Assembly (NCBI GenBank): GCA_017436845.1
Contig: JAFSCJ010000018.1
Coordinates: 1-64,000, forward strand
Reading direction: 5' to 3'
Source of the DNA: Muribaculaceae bacterium
Lineage (GTDB): Bacteria > Bacteroidota > Bacteroidia > Bacteroidales > Muribaculaceae
Length of the DNA: 64,000 bases
The translations under genes and the position numbers were made by a program. The notes beneath the pieces are model-generated. The model made no database searches and had not been told where the DNA came from. It saw only the letters and a list, made by a program, of their open reading frames with translations. Position 1 is the first letter of the stretch. Each line of letters opens with the position of its first letter. Positions 41,926 to 50,527 of this stretch are shown here, one piece after another.

Positions 41926-43287
41926 ATGAAAAGATCTTTTATTGTATTTATTTTAATTGTGTGCCTAATAAGATGTAATATATCTTTAAGGGCACAAGCT
42001 CCATTTTCAATTAGATATGAATTTATTGGTTGCTCGGATTCTCAAATAGATGGAACTGCGACGGCACTGGCAAATTCATTGGTGAATGGTTATATCTCAA
42101 AGTATGCATCCGGAGTAAAAATGACGAGACAAGCTTGTGAGGCTTTGAGATCAGCAATCCCTAATACCATTGAGGTCGGATATGGTTGTCGTGTTAAGAT
42201 TATAATTGGAGGTTGTACCGGTTTTGATGTTTATAGCAATGGTACTTCAATTAATGGAAATAACGATATATTTGGGGTGTCTAAAGGACAATCTAATTTT
42301 ATTGTAAATCCGGCATTGGCAAATCAATATTCAGTAGAAGACCATACCTATGCGCTGGATGTATTGATTGGCAATAGGGGTGCTTCTCCAGGTATAACAT
42401 ATGCAACTACGGCAGATCAAAATTATAATAACGCATTGGATCATATTTTTATAAAAGGAAAGTTGCCTGAAGAACAATGGTATATACCTGATGAGTATAT
42501 AACGGGGGATAAAAAATTTGTTCCGATGAATATGAGAGAAGATTGGGGAACTCCTGATTTACTATTTGATGAAGATGTCAAAATTGCTCCGGTAAAATCA
42601 GTAAAGACATATTATGAAGAACCAAAAGAGACAATGGTAGATTGGACAATTGATTTGTTGGGTTCAATTGCAGATATCGGTTTTGATATAGGGGATATGG
42701 CATTTTTGAAAGGAACTAAGGTCGGGGCATTTCTAAAGGGTGCCGGTATAGGATCAACTATCCTTGTTCATGCCAATGTAGCGGTATGGAAATCAGTATA
42801 TGATTGTTGGAAAGTACAATGTACATCATATAAATATATCGGAAATAGCATAGCTAAAAATATGTTAGGTGTTGATGCTGTTAAGTGGACAGAAAAATCT
42901 AAGGAGTATTATAATGAAAATTATAATGGAACGGAAGGAGGATTAGGCAAATTCATGGCAAATGTGGAAAGTTTTGCTATTACAGGAGCTGTTGATATTA
43001 AAGATAATATAGTAAATGGCAGTAGTGATATAATAACAGTAAATCTAATGGATAAAGCAATTGATTATGGGGCGGGTAAAGCCGCAGATAAGTTAGCTCG
43101 AATAGCCGGGAATAAATTTGCCGTAAAACAGAAAGGTTGGAACCATCCGGTATCTGGTAATTCGATGCAGTATTTTCAAATTTCGACTGCGACAAGAGAC
43201 ATTGGTTTGGTTGGAGTAAAAGTAAATAAAAAAACGGAAGAAGCAATCAATAATTATCAACGGATAAACAATGAAAAATCAAATTAA
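41926..43287 (+). CDS. unrecognised secreted protein (first gene of XRE-controlled operon)
   Basis: 453 residues. N-terminal signal (MKRSFIVFILIVCLIRCNISLRAQ, probable cleavage after AQ). The mature N-terminal domain (about 25-165) has four cysteines (GCSDSQ, QACEAL, GYGCRV, GGCTG) that could form two disulfides outside the cell. The middle is acidic and polar. A Gly-rich hydrophobic stretch (about 245-290: SIADIGFDIGDMAFLKGTKVGAFLKGAGIGSTILVHANVAVW) could insert in a membrane. The C-terminus is basic. I do not recognise any family. It overlaps the next gene by 17 bases. An 11-codon frame (41887-41922) precedes it in the leader. Confidence 0.75.
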   Translation: MKRSFIVFILIVCLIRCNISLRAQAPFSIRYEFIGCSDSQIDGTATALANSLVNGYISKYASGVKMTRQACEALRSAIPNTIEVGYGCRVKIIIGGCTGFDVYSNGTSINGNNDIFGVSKGQSNFIVNPALANQYSVEDHTYALDVLIGNRGASPGITYATTADQNYNNALDHIFIKGKLPEEQWYIPDEYITGDKKFVPMNMREDWGTPDLLFDEDVKIAPVKSVKTYYEEPKETMVDWTIDLLGSIADIGFDIGDMAFLKGTKVGAFLKGAGIGSTILVHANVAVWKSVYDCWKVQCTSYKYIGNSIAKNMLGVDAVKWTEKSKEYYNENYNGTEGGLGKFMANVESFAITGAVDIKDNIVNGSSDIITVNLMDKAIDYGAGKAADKLARIAGNKFAVKQKGWNHPVSGNSMQYFQISTATRDIGLVGVKVNKKTEEAINNYQRINNEKSN

Positions 43288-44113
43288 ATACATTTTTGTA
43301 CTATTCGCTATTTCGATGGGATTTAGCTTAGTAGCGCAAGATATAAATTCTCCATCGGTAATGATGGATGGTATGATGAATTTGCGAATGTTACGCCAAG
43401 CAAAAATGGGAAATCTTGTTTTTCTTGATAATGTGTGTCGCACGGATGGTGGTTTCTTTATCTTATCAACCGCTGATCAAGCATATCTTTTGGGCTTGGG
43501 CGGAATTGGTGCGATTAGTCAAAAGGATGATAAAAAGATAAATAGCTTTGCTTTGGTTGATGGAATTTTATTTGCAATAAGAGGGAGAGAGCTATGTTAT
43601 CTTGATACGACAGATCGGTTTGTCTCATATAAGAAATTACCTCATTTAAATATGAAGATATATAATGGGACTAATGGTATTTATTTGACCGGTAGAGTAA
43701 AATCTCGAAAAGGAGAAAGTATTTATGCCATAAGAAAAAGTGATGATGCTTTTATTCGGTTAATAGATGTACCAACAACAATATCGGCGGTTACTGAATT
43801 TGGTCCATATATAATATTTGCAACCGCTAATTCCATTTATGGATTGGATACATCTTCAAAGAAAGTGTTTAAGATAATTGAACTGCCAAATAAAAGAGAA
43901 TATATAATATCATTAATATATGATAAGATAAATGATTACATATATTTTTCGTCTAAAAAAGGAATCTATAGGATTGAAGAAAATGGGATTAATTACTTGA
44001 ATAACAATGCTGGCGGAGTTTTATGCTATGATCCGGATGGGCTTGTGGTTTTTAATGTGGGACAAAAAGAAATGTATCGGTTGAGAAATTCAATTTTATT
44101 GCAAAAAAAATGA
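43271..44113 (+). CDS. secreted propeller-like protein
   Basis: 280 residues. Signal peptide MKNQIKYIFVLFAISMGFSLVAQ, then a run of short beta units from about 45 to the end (VDGILFAIRGRELCYLDTTDRF, YNGTNGIYLTGRVKSRKGESIYAIRKSDDAF, YIIFATANSIYGLDTSSKKVFKI, DYIYFSSKKGIYRIEENGINYL), resembling a beta-propeller of 5-6 blades. No catalytic residues can be assigned. Its start lies 17 bases inside the previous gene and its stop overlaps the next ATG by 4 bases, so the genes are translationally coupled. Function unknown; probably a periplasmic or surface binding protein. Confidence 0.72.
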   Translation: MKNQIKYIFVLFAISMGFSLVAQDINSPSVMMDGMMNLRMLRQAKMGNLVFLDNVCRTDGGFFILSTADQAYLLGLGGIGAISQKDDKKINSFALVDGILFAIRGRELCYLDTTDRFVSYKKLPHLNMKIYNGTNGIYLTGRVKSRKGESIYAIRKSDDAFIRLIDVPTTISAVTEFGPYIIFATANSIYGLDTSSKKVFKIIELPNKREYIISLIYDKINDYIYFSSKKGIYRIEENGINYLNNNAGGVLCYDPDGLVVFNVGQKEMYRLRNSILLQKK

Positions 44114-45270
44114 GAAATATTATAATAGTTGCAATTGTATTATTGTGGGGTGTGTCAATTAATGCCATAGAAAATAAAAAAATAAAACTCCAAGAAGCAA
44201 GAACGGCATTATTAAATGATAGTGTACAATATTCATTTAAAATCTATAAAGAAATAATAGATAACGAATTGCAAGAATGTAATCTTGGAAAAGGGGTTGA
44301 TGGAGACATTGTCGCAGAATATGCTTATGCTCTTGCTGTTAAAAAAGTGTACGATGGGGCATTAATAAATATCGATAGAGCACGATTGTTAAATGCCAAG
44401 TATGCAAATTTTTATACGGGGCAAATTTTAGCATTGATGAATTATCCGGATTTAGCAGAATCATTTATGAGAGACGCCAATGTCCCGTCATGGATAAATG
44501 ATGATAATCGTAATTATAAACAGATATTAGAATATAGAAGGTCTTCACCGGCAATAAATCAAGATTCAATTAATGTTGCATTTAAACGAGCAAACAAATT
44601 GTTTGTTAATGGGCAGCAAATTCAAGCGTTGGTTCTCATTCAAGAAGTAATAGATATTTATCCGAATTATTATGTCACTTATGTGTTTGCAAGTACGATG
44701 TGGGAGAACTTAATGTATTATGATAAAGCCGAAGAGTATTTGAGCAAAGGGATTGAATGTATGAAAAGTGACGAGGTTGATAAAACGCCTTTTGCTTCTC
44801 ACCTTACAGAACTCCAAGAACAAAATACGAAATATCAGAATAGGAGTACAATACGCAAGTTAATTGATAAATATAATCCAAATCTTTTAGTATATGCGGG
44901 AGGAAATATTGCTGAATCAATGTACTCGATTAATGGACGTATTGGATTTTATACAAATAACATGGTAAGTGCAACCGTTAATATAGGATTATCTAAAATA
45001 AGTGGGAATGCCTATGGAAATATTGGTGTATCTATGTATAAGACATTAGGCTTGTTTATGGTGGGAGCTGGAATAACAGATACATTTGGAGGCGGAAATA
45101 ATAACTTAAATTTTTCCCCATCTGCGGGTGTTTCATTCATGAATAAATCTCGAACATTATCGTATGATATAATTGGGAATATAAATATACCGTTTTCTTC
45201 GGGTGCTAAGATTTCATATGGCTTATCATTGGGTGTAACAAAATATTTTAATGCAAATTTAGGACGATGA
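44110..45270 (+). CDS. TPR-like protein with C-terminal beta-barrel-like domain
   Basis: 386 residues with signal peptide MRNIIIVAIVLLWGVSINA. Residues about 25-245 are helical repeats: QALVLIQEVIDIYPNYYVTYVFASTMWENLMYYDKAEEYLSKGIE is a recognisable TPR. From about 255 the pattern becomes amphipathic beta strands with glycines (NLLVYAGGNIAESMYSINGRIGFYTNNMVSATVNIGL, SGGAKISYGLSLGVTKYF), suggesting a small outer-membrane barrel, though no C-terminal aromatic residue is present (it ends NLGR). The combination of a periplasmic TPR and an outer-membrane-like domain suggests an envelope scaffold. Overlaps both neighbours by four bases. Unrecognised family. Confidence 0.7.
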   Translation: MRNIIIVAIVLLWGVSINAIENKKIKLQEARTALLNDSVQYSFKIYKEIIDNELQECNLGKGVDGDIVAEYAYALAVKKVYDGALINIDRARLLNAKYANFYTGQILALMNYPDLAESFMRDANVPSWINDDNRNYKQILEYRRSSPAINQDSINVAFKRANKLFVNGQQIQALVLIQEVIDIYPNYYVTYVFASTMWENLMYYDKAEEYLSKGIECMKSDEVDKTPFASHLTELQEQNTKYQNRSTIRKLIDKYNPNLLVYAGGNIAESMYSINGRIGFYTNNMVSATVNIGLSKISGNAYGNIGVSMYKTLGLFMVGAGITDTFGGGNNNLNFSPSAGVSFMNKSRTLSYDIIGNINIPFSSGAKISYGLSLGVTKYFNANLGR

Positions 45271-46046
45271 GAAAATATGTCATATATATTATTGTGACTG
45301 TTATATCGGTATTTGATATTGCAGGCAAGGGAATAGAGCAAAAGAATGTATTATGTGACACAACCATATCTAAGAATATTAATGGTGCTGTGGTTATGAG
45401 CGAACATCTTAATTTATATGTTAAGGATGATTATATAAAATTTGAAAATTCATATAAGAAAAAAGTCTTGATCCCTTTCGTTAATGAATTTAGGAATTAT
45501 GATATTGTAGTCTATTCGGGAAGATATAGAGAATTATGGCGTATTCTTGAAGATGATACACTGGAATGTATGGATGCATGGAATGTAGATAGCCTTGATA
45601 TCCAGAAATATATGCCTGTGCGAATAGAAAGAAATGGAACGCGTCGATTATTCGTTTATGGTGGAGCTCAATTTAATGGCGGAGATGGAAGTTCAACATA
45701 TATGTTGAATGTTAGATTGGGTACATTTTTATATAAAAATTATTTAGATGTTGCTATTAATGCCAATATAGGAGCTGTATCATCAAGTGGCAGTAATGAA
45801 GGTTCAGGCGATATTGGTATTTCCGGAAGAGCATATTTACCTTTGATAATCAAAAATTATCAAATATCTCCTTATCTCGGTGCCGGAGCTAATTATTCAT
45901 TTATGCCTACATCATATTCAGAATTGATGCTATATGGAGGTATAACATGGGCAATTGGACCAGGTGCTTTAGATGTGGGTATTCAGTATGGAACAAAGAG
46001 TAATTTTGGACTAACATTTGGTTATACATTTATTCCATCGCTTTGA
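45267..46046 (+). CDS. secreted protein with barrel-like C-terminal half
   Basis: 259 residues. Signal-like N-terminus (MRKYVIYIIVTVISVFDIAG), a compact first half (about 25-130) of short strands, and a second half (about 131-259) of alternating hydrophobic and glycine-rich strands: RRLFVYGGAQFNGGDGSSTYMLNVRLGTF, DVAINANIGAVSS, ISPYLGAGANYSFM, GALDVGIQYGTKSNFGLTFGYTFIPSL. This is the pattern of an 8-strand outer-membrane barrel. It parallels the C-terminal part of the preceding gene, so the two may be related by duplication. Overlaps neighbours at both ends. Unrecognised family. Confidence 0.7.
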   Translation: MRKYVIYIIVTVISVFDIAGKGIEQKNVLCDTTISKNINGAVVMSEHLNLYVKDDYIKFENSYKKKVLIPFVNEFRNYDIVVYSGRYRELWRILEDDTLECMDAWNVDSLDIQKYMPVRIERNGTRRLFVYGGAQFNGGDGSSTYMLNVRLGTFLYKNYLDVAINANIGAVSSSGSNEGSGDIGISGRAYLPLIIKNYQISPYLGAGANYSFMPTSYSELMLYGGITWAIGPGALDVGIQYGTKSNFGLTFGYTFIPSL

Positions 46047-46054
46047 ATGAAAAA

Positions 46055-46918
46055 ATGAGGGTTATAATTATTTTAATAATATCATTTTGTCTCTTTTTTA
46101 ATATTTTATCTCAGAATAATAAAATCAAATATCCCGAGATCCCTGAGAACATTATCTCAAGAAGTGAACGCATGAATTATATATGCGTTCACTTTTGGGA
46201 TAATACTGAATTTGAAGATGAAAATATTTTAAATGATATTACTGGTTTCAAAGATTTTATATATTTGTTGACGCATGTCCCTGATAGTGTTGCCAAAATT
46301 GGAGTCACAAATCTATTAATCAGGTGTATGGACAATAATGCAGCATTATCTCGAGTTGATGATATATTGAAACAATATTTTGATAATTCTCTCTCAATAT
46401 ATAAGGATGAAGAGATGTATGTGATGATTCTTCGTGAGATGTTAAAATTACCATTAAATGAATATTACAAAGTGAGAGCTCAATTTAGGATTGAAATGGC
46501 AATGAAAAATAGGGTTGGAGATATTGCTTCTAATTTGTCTTTTGTATACAATAATAAAACATGTCAGTTATACGATATTTCCTCGCCGTATATATTATTG
46601 TATTTCAATTCTTCTGAGTGTCATGAATGTAAAGAAGCTAAACGGAAATTGGAAAAATCAGAACGTATAAGAAATGTGCTTTCATCGGGAATGTTGAAAG
46701 TTTTATCAATAGATATTATTGGGAATAAACCGGAACAGAAAGAATTAGCCGGATGGATTAATGGTTTTGATGTAAATTATTTGCTCGATGAAGAATTATT
46801 ATATTTTATACAAACAGTGCCGACATTTTATTTACTTGATAAAAATAAACGAGTTTTATTAAAAGATGTGTCTGTGGATAAAATAATATCTTATATAGAT
46901 TCCGTCCGAAATTTATAG
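46055..46918 (+). CDS. secreted thioredoxin-like protein (CxxC)
   Basis: 287 residues from ATG 46055 (MRVIIILIISFCLFFNILSQ signal peptide; a TTG at 46043 overlapping the preceding stop would add four residues). The N-terminal part (about 25-150, SRSERMNYICVHFWDNTEF... RVDDILKQYFDNSLSIYKDEEMYVMILREML) resembles the DUF5106 helical domain that often precedes thioredoxins in Bacteroidota. The C-terminal part is a TlpA-like thioredoxin fold with the active site CHEC in SSECHECKEAKRKLE (about 193-207) and the cis-Pro loop VPTFYLL (about 256-262). It could handle disulfides of the four-cysteine protein at the head of the operon. Confidence 0.78.
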   Translation: MRVIIILIISFCLFFNILSQNNKIKYPEIPENIISRSERMNYICVHFWDNTEFEDENILNDITGFKDFIYLLTHVPDSVAKIGVTNLLIRCMDNNAALSRVDDILKQYFDNSLSIYKDEEMYVMILREMLKLPLNEYYKVRAQFRIEMAMKNRVGDIASNLSFVYNNKTCQLYDISSPYILLYFNSSECHECKEAKRKLEKSERIRNVLSSGMLKVLSIDIIGNKPEQKELAGWINGFDVNYLLDEELLYFIQTVPTFYLLDKNKRVLLKDVSVDKIISYIDSVRNL

Positions 46919-47021
46919 TGATTGCCTGTTAACGATATTTATGCTTTTTTTTAAGTCGCTATGGGTGATTGTGCTTCGCATGTATTGTGTAAGCTATATC
47001 ATTAAAGTGCTACAGTTTAAG

Positions 47022-48308
47022 TTATTGTTTGAGGTGGGAGAGGAGGTCGGCTACAACGAAGGTGCTCCCCCCAATGAAGATTGTGTCATCGCTTGTTGCA
47101 TTAGTGAGCGCGTTGTTGTAGGCTTCGGCAACGGTGCTATAAGCCTTCCCTGACAATCCTTTCTCCTCGGCAATTGTCTTGACCTCGTTAGCAGGCAATG
47201 CTCGTGGAATGTCGGCTCGAGTGAAGTAATATGTGGCATTGCGTGGCATCATGTCAAGGATGTGTGAAATGTCTTTATCGTTGACAAAGCCTATTACCAT
47301 GTGTAACTTCCCTTTAATCTGAGATAATTGTCGAGAAAGGTATTCCCATCCGCCAACGTTGTGTCCGGTGTCGCACACAACTCTTGGTGATTGTTGTAAT
47401 TCCATCCAACGACCGGCAAGTCCGGTGAGTTTACACACATTGGCAAAACCTTGTTTAACTGCGTCAGGCGTTATCTCCCAACCGATTAGTCGAAGCTGTT
47501 CAATAGCAGAAAGTATTGTTGCTGTGTTTTTTTGTTGACATTCTCCTGTAAGTTCTCCAGTAATATTGCCAAAAGGGGTGTTGTGATAAAGATATCCGTC
47601 TGGCGTAAGTTCTGCTGATGAAAATGCTTTGTTCTCATCGGCAAACTTAATAGGAGAGTTCATCTCTGTTGATTTGTCAAGGAATGTCTGCTTGACATCA
47701 CCGCTTGCTTCGCCCACAACGACAGGAATGTTACGCTTTATAATACCTGCTTTTTCTGAAGCGATGGCAGCAAGTGTATCACCGAGAAAAGCAGTGTGGT
47801 CAAAAGATATATTTGTTATAATGCTAAGAATAGGAGTTATTATGTTGGTGCTATCAAGTCGTCCGCCAAGACCGGTCTCAATAACTGCAATATCTACCTT
47901 TTCATTAGCAAAATGCTCAAATGCCATTGTCATGGTCAATTCAAAGAATGATGGCTTGCAGTCAAGATTGAGGGATTGATAGCGATTGACAAAATTGATT
48001 ACTGCGTTGTGGGAAATCATTTCTCCATTGACACGAATTCGTTCGCGGAAATCAACAAGATGGGGTGATGTGTATAGTCCGACTCTATATCCCGCACTTT
48101 GCAATATTGCCGCAAGTGTGTGTGCTGTTGAGCCTTTACCATTGGTCCCGGCAATGTGAATAGATGGGAAACGCAAATGTGGGTTGCCAAATGCTTTGTC
48201 GAGGGCAATCGATGTATCGAGTCCCGGTTTATAGGCGTTTGCTCCCATGCGTTGGAACATTGGCAATTGGGTATATAAGAAATTAATTGCTTCGTCGTAG
48301 TTGACCAT
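47022..48308 (-). CDS. folC: dihydrofolate/folylpolyglutamate synthase
   Basis: 428 residues, Mur-ligase type. P-loop IHIAGTNGKGSTAHTLAAIL (about 49-68), the DFRERIRVNGEMIS strand, ETGLGGRLDSTNIITP (about 142-157), and TNISFDHTAFLGDTLAAIASEKAGIIK (about 165-191). It adds glutamate to dihydropteroate and folates. It is last in a minus-strand run after two chromate transporter halves, 6 bases from the nearer one. The 103 bases between it and the five-gene operon hold nothing notable. Confidence 0.93.
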   Translation of the reverse strand: MVNYDEAINFLYTQLPMFQRMGANAYKPGLDTSIALDKAFGNPHLRFPSIHIAGTNGKGSTAHTLAAILQSAGYRVGLYTSPHLVDFRERIRVNGEMISHNAVINFVNRYQSLNLDCKPSFFELTMTMAFEHFANEKVDIAVIETGLGGRLDSTNIITPILSIITNISFDHTAFLGDTLAAIASEKAGIIKRNIPVVVGEASGDVKQTFLDKSTEMNSPIKFADENKAFSSAELTPDGYLYHNTPFGNITGELTGECQQKNTATILSAIEQLRLIGWEITPDAVKQGFANVCKLTGLAGRWMELQQSPRVVCDTGHNVGGWEYLSRQLSQIKGKLHMVIGFVNDKDISHILDMMPRNATYYFTRADIPRALPANEVKTIAEEKGLSGKAYSTVAEAYNNALTNATSDDTIFIGGSTFVVADLLSHLKQ

Positions 48309-48314
48309 GTTCTA

Positions 48315-48884
48315 TCAAAATATTATCAAACCGGCAAGCCCGGCAAGTATTATTACTATAATGGGATGTATCTTAGCAAAAAACACAAGGCAAAAAGATG
48401 TAATGCATATTATGATACTGCAAATTACATTATATTGTTCTGTACCAAAATTTTCTTGATTCATGAGAAGCAGGGCCGATGAGGCGATAAGACCGACGCA
48501 TACGGGGCGAATGCCGGCAAAGATTCCTTTTAATGCAAGGCTTTCTTTGTGTCGAGAAATGAAATGACTCGTATAAATAACCATAATATACGATGGAATT
48601 ACCACAACGAGAGTGCATAGAATGGAGCCTAAGATACCCCATAGAGGGTGGGCAAATTCCGGATTAACAGCTCCAGGGGTTACATAGCCGATGTATGTTG
48701 CTGAGTTTACGCCTATTGGTCCCGGCGTCATTTGAGAAATAGCGACAATGTCGGTAAACATTTGACGAGTAATCCATCCTTGTCCGACGATTTCGCGTTC
48801 AATCAACGAGAGCATCGCATATCCGCCACCAAAACCAAATATGCCGATTTTGAGATAGGACCAAATGAGTTTAAGATATATCAT
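48315..48884 (-). CDS. chromate transporter, second half-size subunit
   Basis: 189 residues, a single CHR domain: YLKIGIFGFGGGYAMLSLIEREIV (about 11-34) and SQMTPGPIGVNSATYIGY (about 50-67), with about five membrane helices. CHR proteins may be one long fused protein or, as here, two short subunits from adjacent genes. The paired short form exports chromate in Bacillus subtilis, but the native substrate here is unknown. Overlaps the first half by 14 bases. Confidence 0.88.
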   Translation of the reverse strand: MIYLKLIWSYLKIGIFGFGGGYAMLSLIEREIVGQGWITRQMFTDIVAISQMTPGPIGVNSATYIGYVTPGAVNPEFAHPLWGILGSILCTLVVVIPSYIMVIYTSHFISRHKESLALKGIFAGIRPVCVGLIASSALLLMNQENFGTEQYNVICSIIICITSFCLVFFAKIHPIIVIILAGLAGLIIF

Positions 48885-49458
48885 TTTGTCCCTCCTTTCT
48901 CTTGTCGTAATTGTGTTGTGTGTACCACAAATATCCTCCCAATCCTCCCAAGATGATGTATATAATGGGGTTTGAGATATAGGGTAGTTTTGACCAAATG
49001 AGTAGTGCTACTGAAATGGGTATGAATATTGTTTTCCAATTGATTTTAGCAGCGCGAGCAGTTGTTATAACCGGAGCGATGAGCAATGCAACAACGGCAG
49101 GACGCATTCCCATAAATATTTTGCTTATTGTTTCATTGTTTTTTATCGTTTCGGGCGTTAGAAAAATTGCTATGAGCAGGATTATTGTAAAAGAGGGAAT
49201 TATTGTGCCGAGAGCTGCACATAGTCGCCCTCGAGAGCCTCGTAGTTTATCACCTATGGCAACAGCAAAATTTACTGCAAGAATTCCCGGTAATGATTGT
49301 GCAACAGCAAGTAGGTCGAGAAAATCTTCACGTGAAATCCATTTGTGCTTGTTGACAACTTCTCGCTCAATGATGGAAATCATCACCCATCCGCCTCCAA
49401 ATGTGAATGCTCCTATTTTTAAAAATGTCAGAAATAATTGTAGATAAATATTTCTCAT
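48871..49458 (-). CDS. chromate transporter, first half-size subunit
   Basis: 195 residues from ATG 49458 (MRNIYLQLFLTFLKIGAFTFGGG); the open frame extends 18 codons further to 49512 but passes across the promoter element at 49486-49493. CHR signature TFGGGWVMISIIEREVV, AVAQSLPGILAVNFAVAIGDKLRG, and about five membrane helices. First gene of the unit with the second half and folC. Confidence 0.88.
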   Translation of the reverse strand: MRNIYLQLFLTFLKIGAFTFGGGWVMISIIEREVVNKHKWISREDFLDLLAVAQSLPGILAVNFAVAIGDKLRGSRGRLCAALGTIIPSFTIILLIAIFLTPETIKNNETISKIFMGMRPAVVALLIAPVITTARAAKINWKTIFIPISVALLIWSKLPYISNPIIYIILGGLGGYLWYTQHNYDKRKEGQNDIS

Positions 49459-49485
49459 GAGTTGTGAAATACTATAATTATTTGG

Positions 49486-49493
49486 CAAAATTA
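49486..49493 (-). promoter_or_regulatory. -7 promoter element of the chromate transporter-folC operon
   Basis: TAATTTTG on the minus strand matches TAnnTTTG, 27 bases upstream of the ATG at 49458. Confidence 0.5.
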
Positions 49494-49558
49494 CATAAAA
49501 TCCATGATACAAAGAGTGAGAATTTTATCTGCTCGTGTGATTTCTGATATTTTGGTTG

Positions 49559-49566
49559 TATCTTTG
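49559..49566 (+). promoter_or_regulatory. -7 promoter element of the META lipoprotein gene
   Basis: TATCTTTG matches TAnnTTTG, 19 bases upstream of ATG 49586. Confidence 0.5.
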
Positions 49567-49585
49567 TCATAAAATAAAGACTATT

Positions 49586-50527
49586 ATGAATAAAATTTTA
49601 ATATCAATTTTAGGTTTATCCGCAATGATGTTGGCAAGTTGCAGTTTGCTAAAAAATGAAACAACTGTAGTGTCGGCGGGAGATCAAACAACACAGACAA
49701 CATCATCTAAGTCAACAAAACAGACCACGGCAAGTAAGAAAAAAACGAAGAAAAACAAAAAATCTTCTGAAAAACCATTGATGCCACAAGTCGCAGCAGG
49801 TCAAGAAGAGAAACAGCATTATGCTGTGGAAATATCGGATAAAATTCTTAATGGCGAATGGACTATTGCCGAGGTAAATGGAGCGAAAGTAACCGGAGAG
49901 GAAAATAGACCATATATTAATTTTTCTGTTGCAGAGAAGAGATTTTATGGTTCTAACGGGTGTAATATATTAAATGGTGATTTTGTCGTAAAAGGGACCG
50001 ATTTGACATTTGAAAATGTGATATCAACACAAAAGGCTTGTCATGAAGCACCATTTGAATATGAGATAAATTATACAATAGGGCAAGTGAAATCCTATAT
50101 GATTGATCGCATTGGTAATGAATATTATTTAAGTTTGTTTGATGCTAATAAAGTGCAAACAATGATTTTGAGGAAACATAACATGGATTATCTTAATGGA
50201 GCATGGCAAGTTATGACAATTGAAAATGTATCATGTGATGGTGATGGAATTCAAATGGTAATCGATATTCCTGAATTAAAATTACATGGTAATTCCGGGT
50301 GCAATATCGTTAACGGACAATTGTTGATTGATCCGGATAAAGAAAATTCAATACAATTCCATCAATTGATTTCAACTTTGAAGGCATGTCCTAATCAAAG
50401 TCTTGAAACATCATTTTTTGTAGCTCTTGAGAAAGTAGAGTCAGCAAAAAAAGGTGAAGATGATACGGTTTTGATGTATGATAAAAATGGAGTAATTGTA
50501 TTGGTGTTAAAGCGTATTCAACAATAA
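49586..50527 (+). CDS. lipoprotein with two META domains
   Basis: 313 residues from ATG 49586 (lipoprotein signal MNKILISILGLSAMMLASC, Cys19; a TTG at 49556 would put the promoter inside the gene). A Thr/Lys-rich linker (about 25-75) precedes two META domains: GEWTIAEVNGAKVTGEE...GSNGCNILNGDF...STQKACHE (about 90-190) and GAWQVMTIENVSCDGDGI...GNSGCNIVNGQL...STLKACPN (about 205-305). META domains (HslJ-like) are small periplasmic folds of unclear function. The 3' end overlaps the convergent GNAT gene by 21 bases. Confidence 0.88.
   Translation: MNKILISILGLSAMMLASCSLLKNETTVVSAGDQTTQTTSSKSTKQTTASKKKTKKNKKSSEKPLMPQVAAGQEEKQHYAVEISDKILNGEWTIAEVNGAKVTGEENRPYINFSVAEKRFYGSNGCNILNGDFVVKGTDLTFENVISTQKACHEAPFEYEINYTIGQVKSYMIDRIGNEYYLSLFDANKVQTMILRKHNMDYLNGAWQVMTIENVSCDGDGIQMVIDIPELKLHGNSGCNIVNGQLLIDPDKENSIQFHQLISTLKACPNQSLETSFFVALEKVESAKKGEDDTVLMYDKNGVIVLVLKRIQQ

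Noticed and set aside
46941..47153. 70-codon plus-strand frame after the five-gene operon
   Set aside because: Its 3' part is antisense to the end of folC and has no recognisable features.
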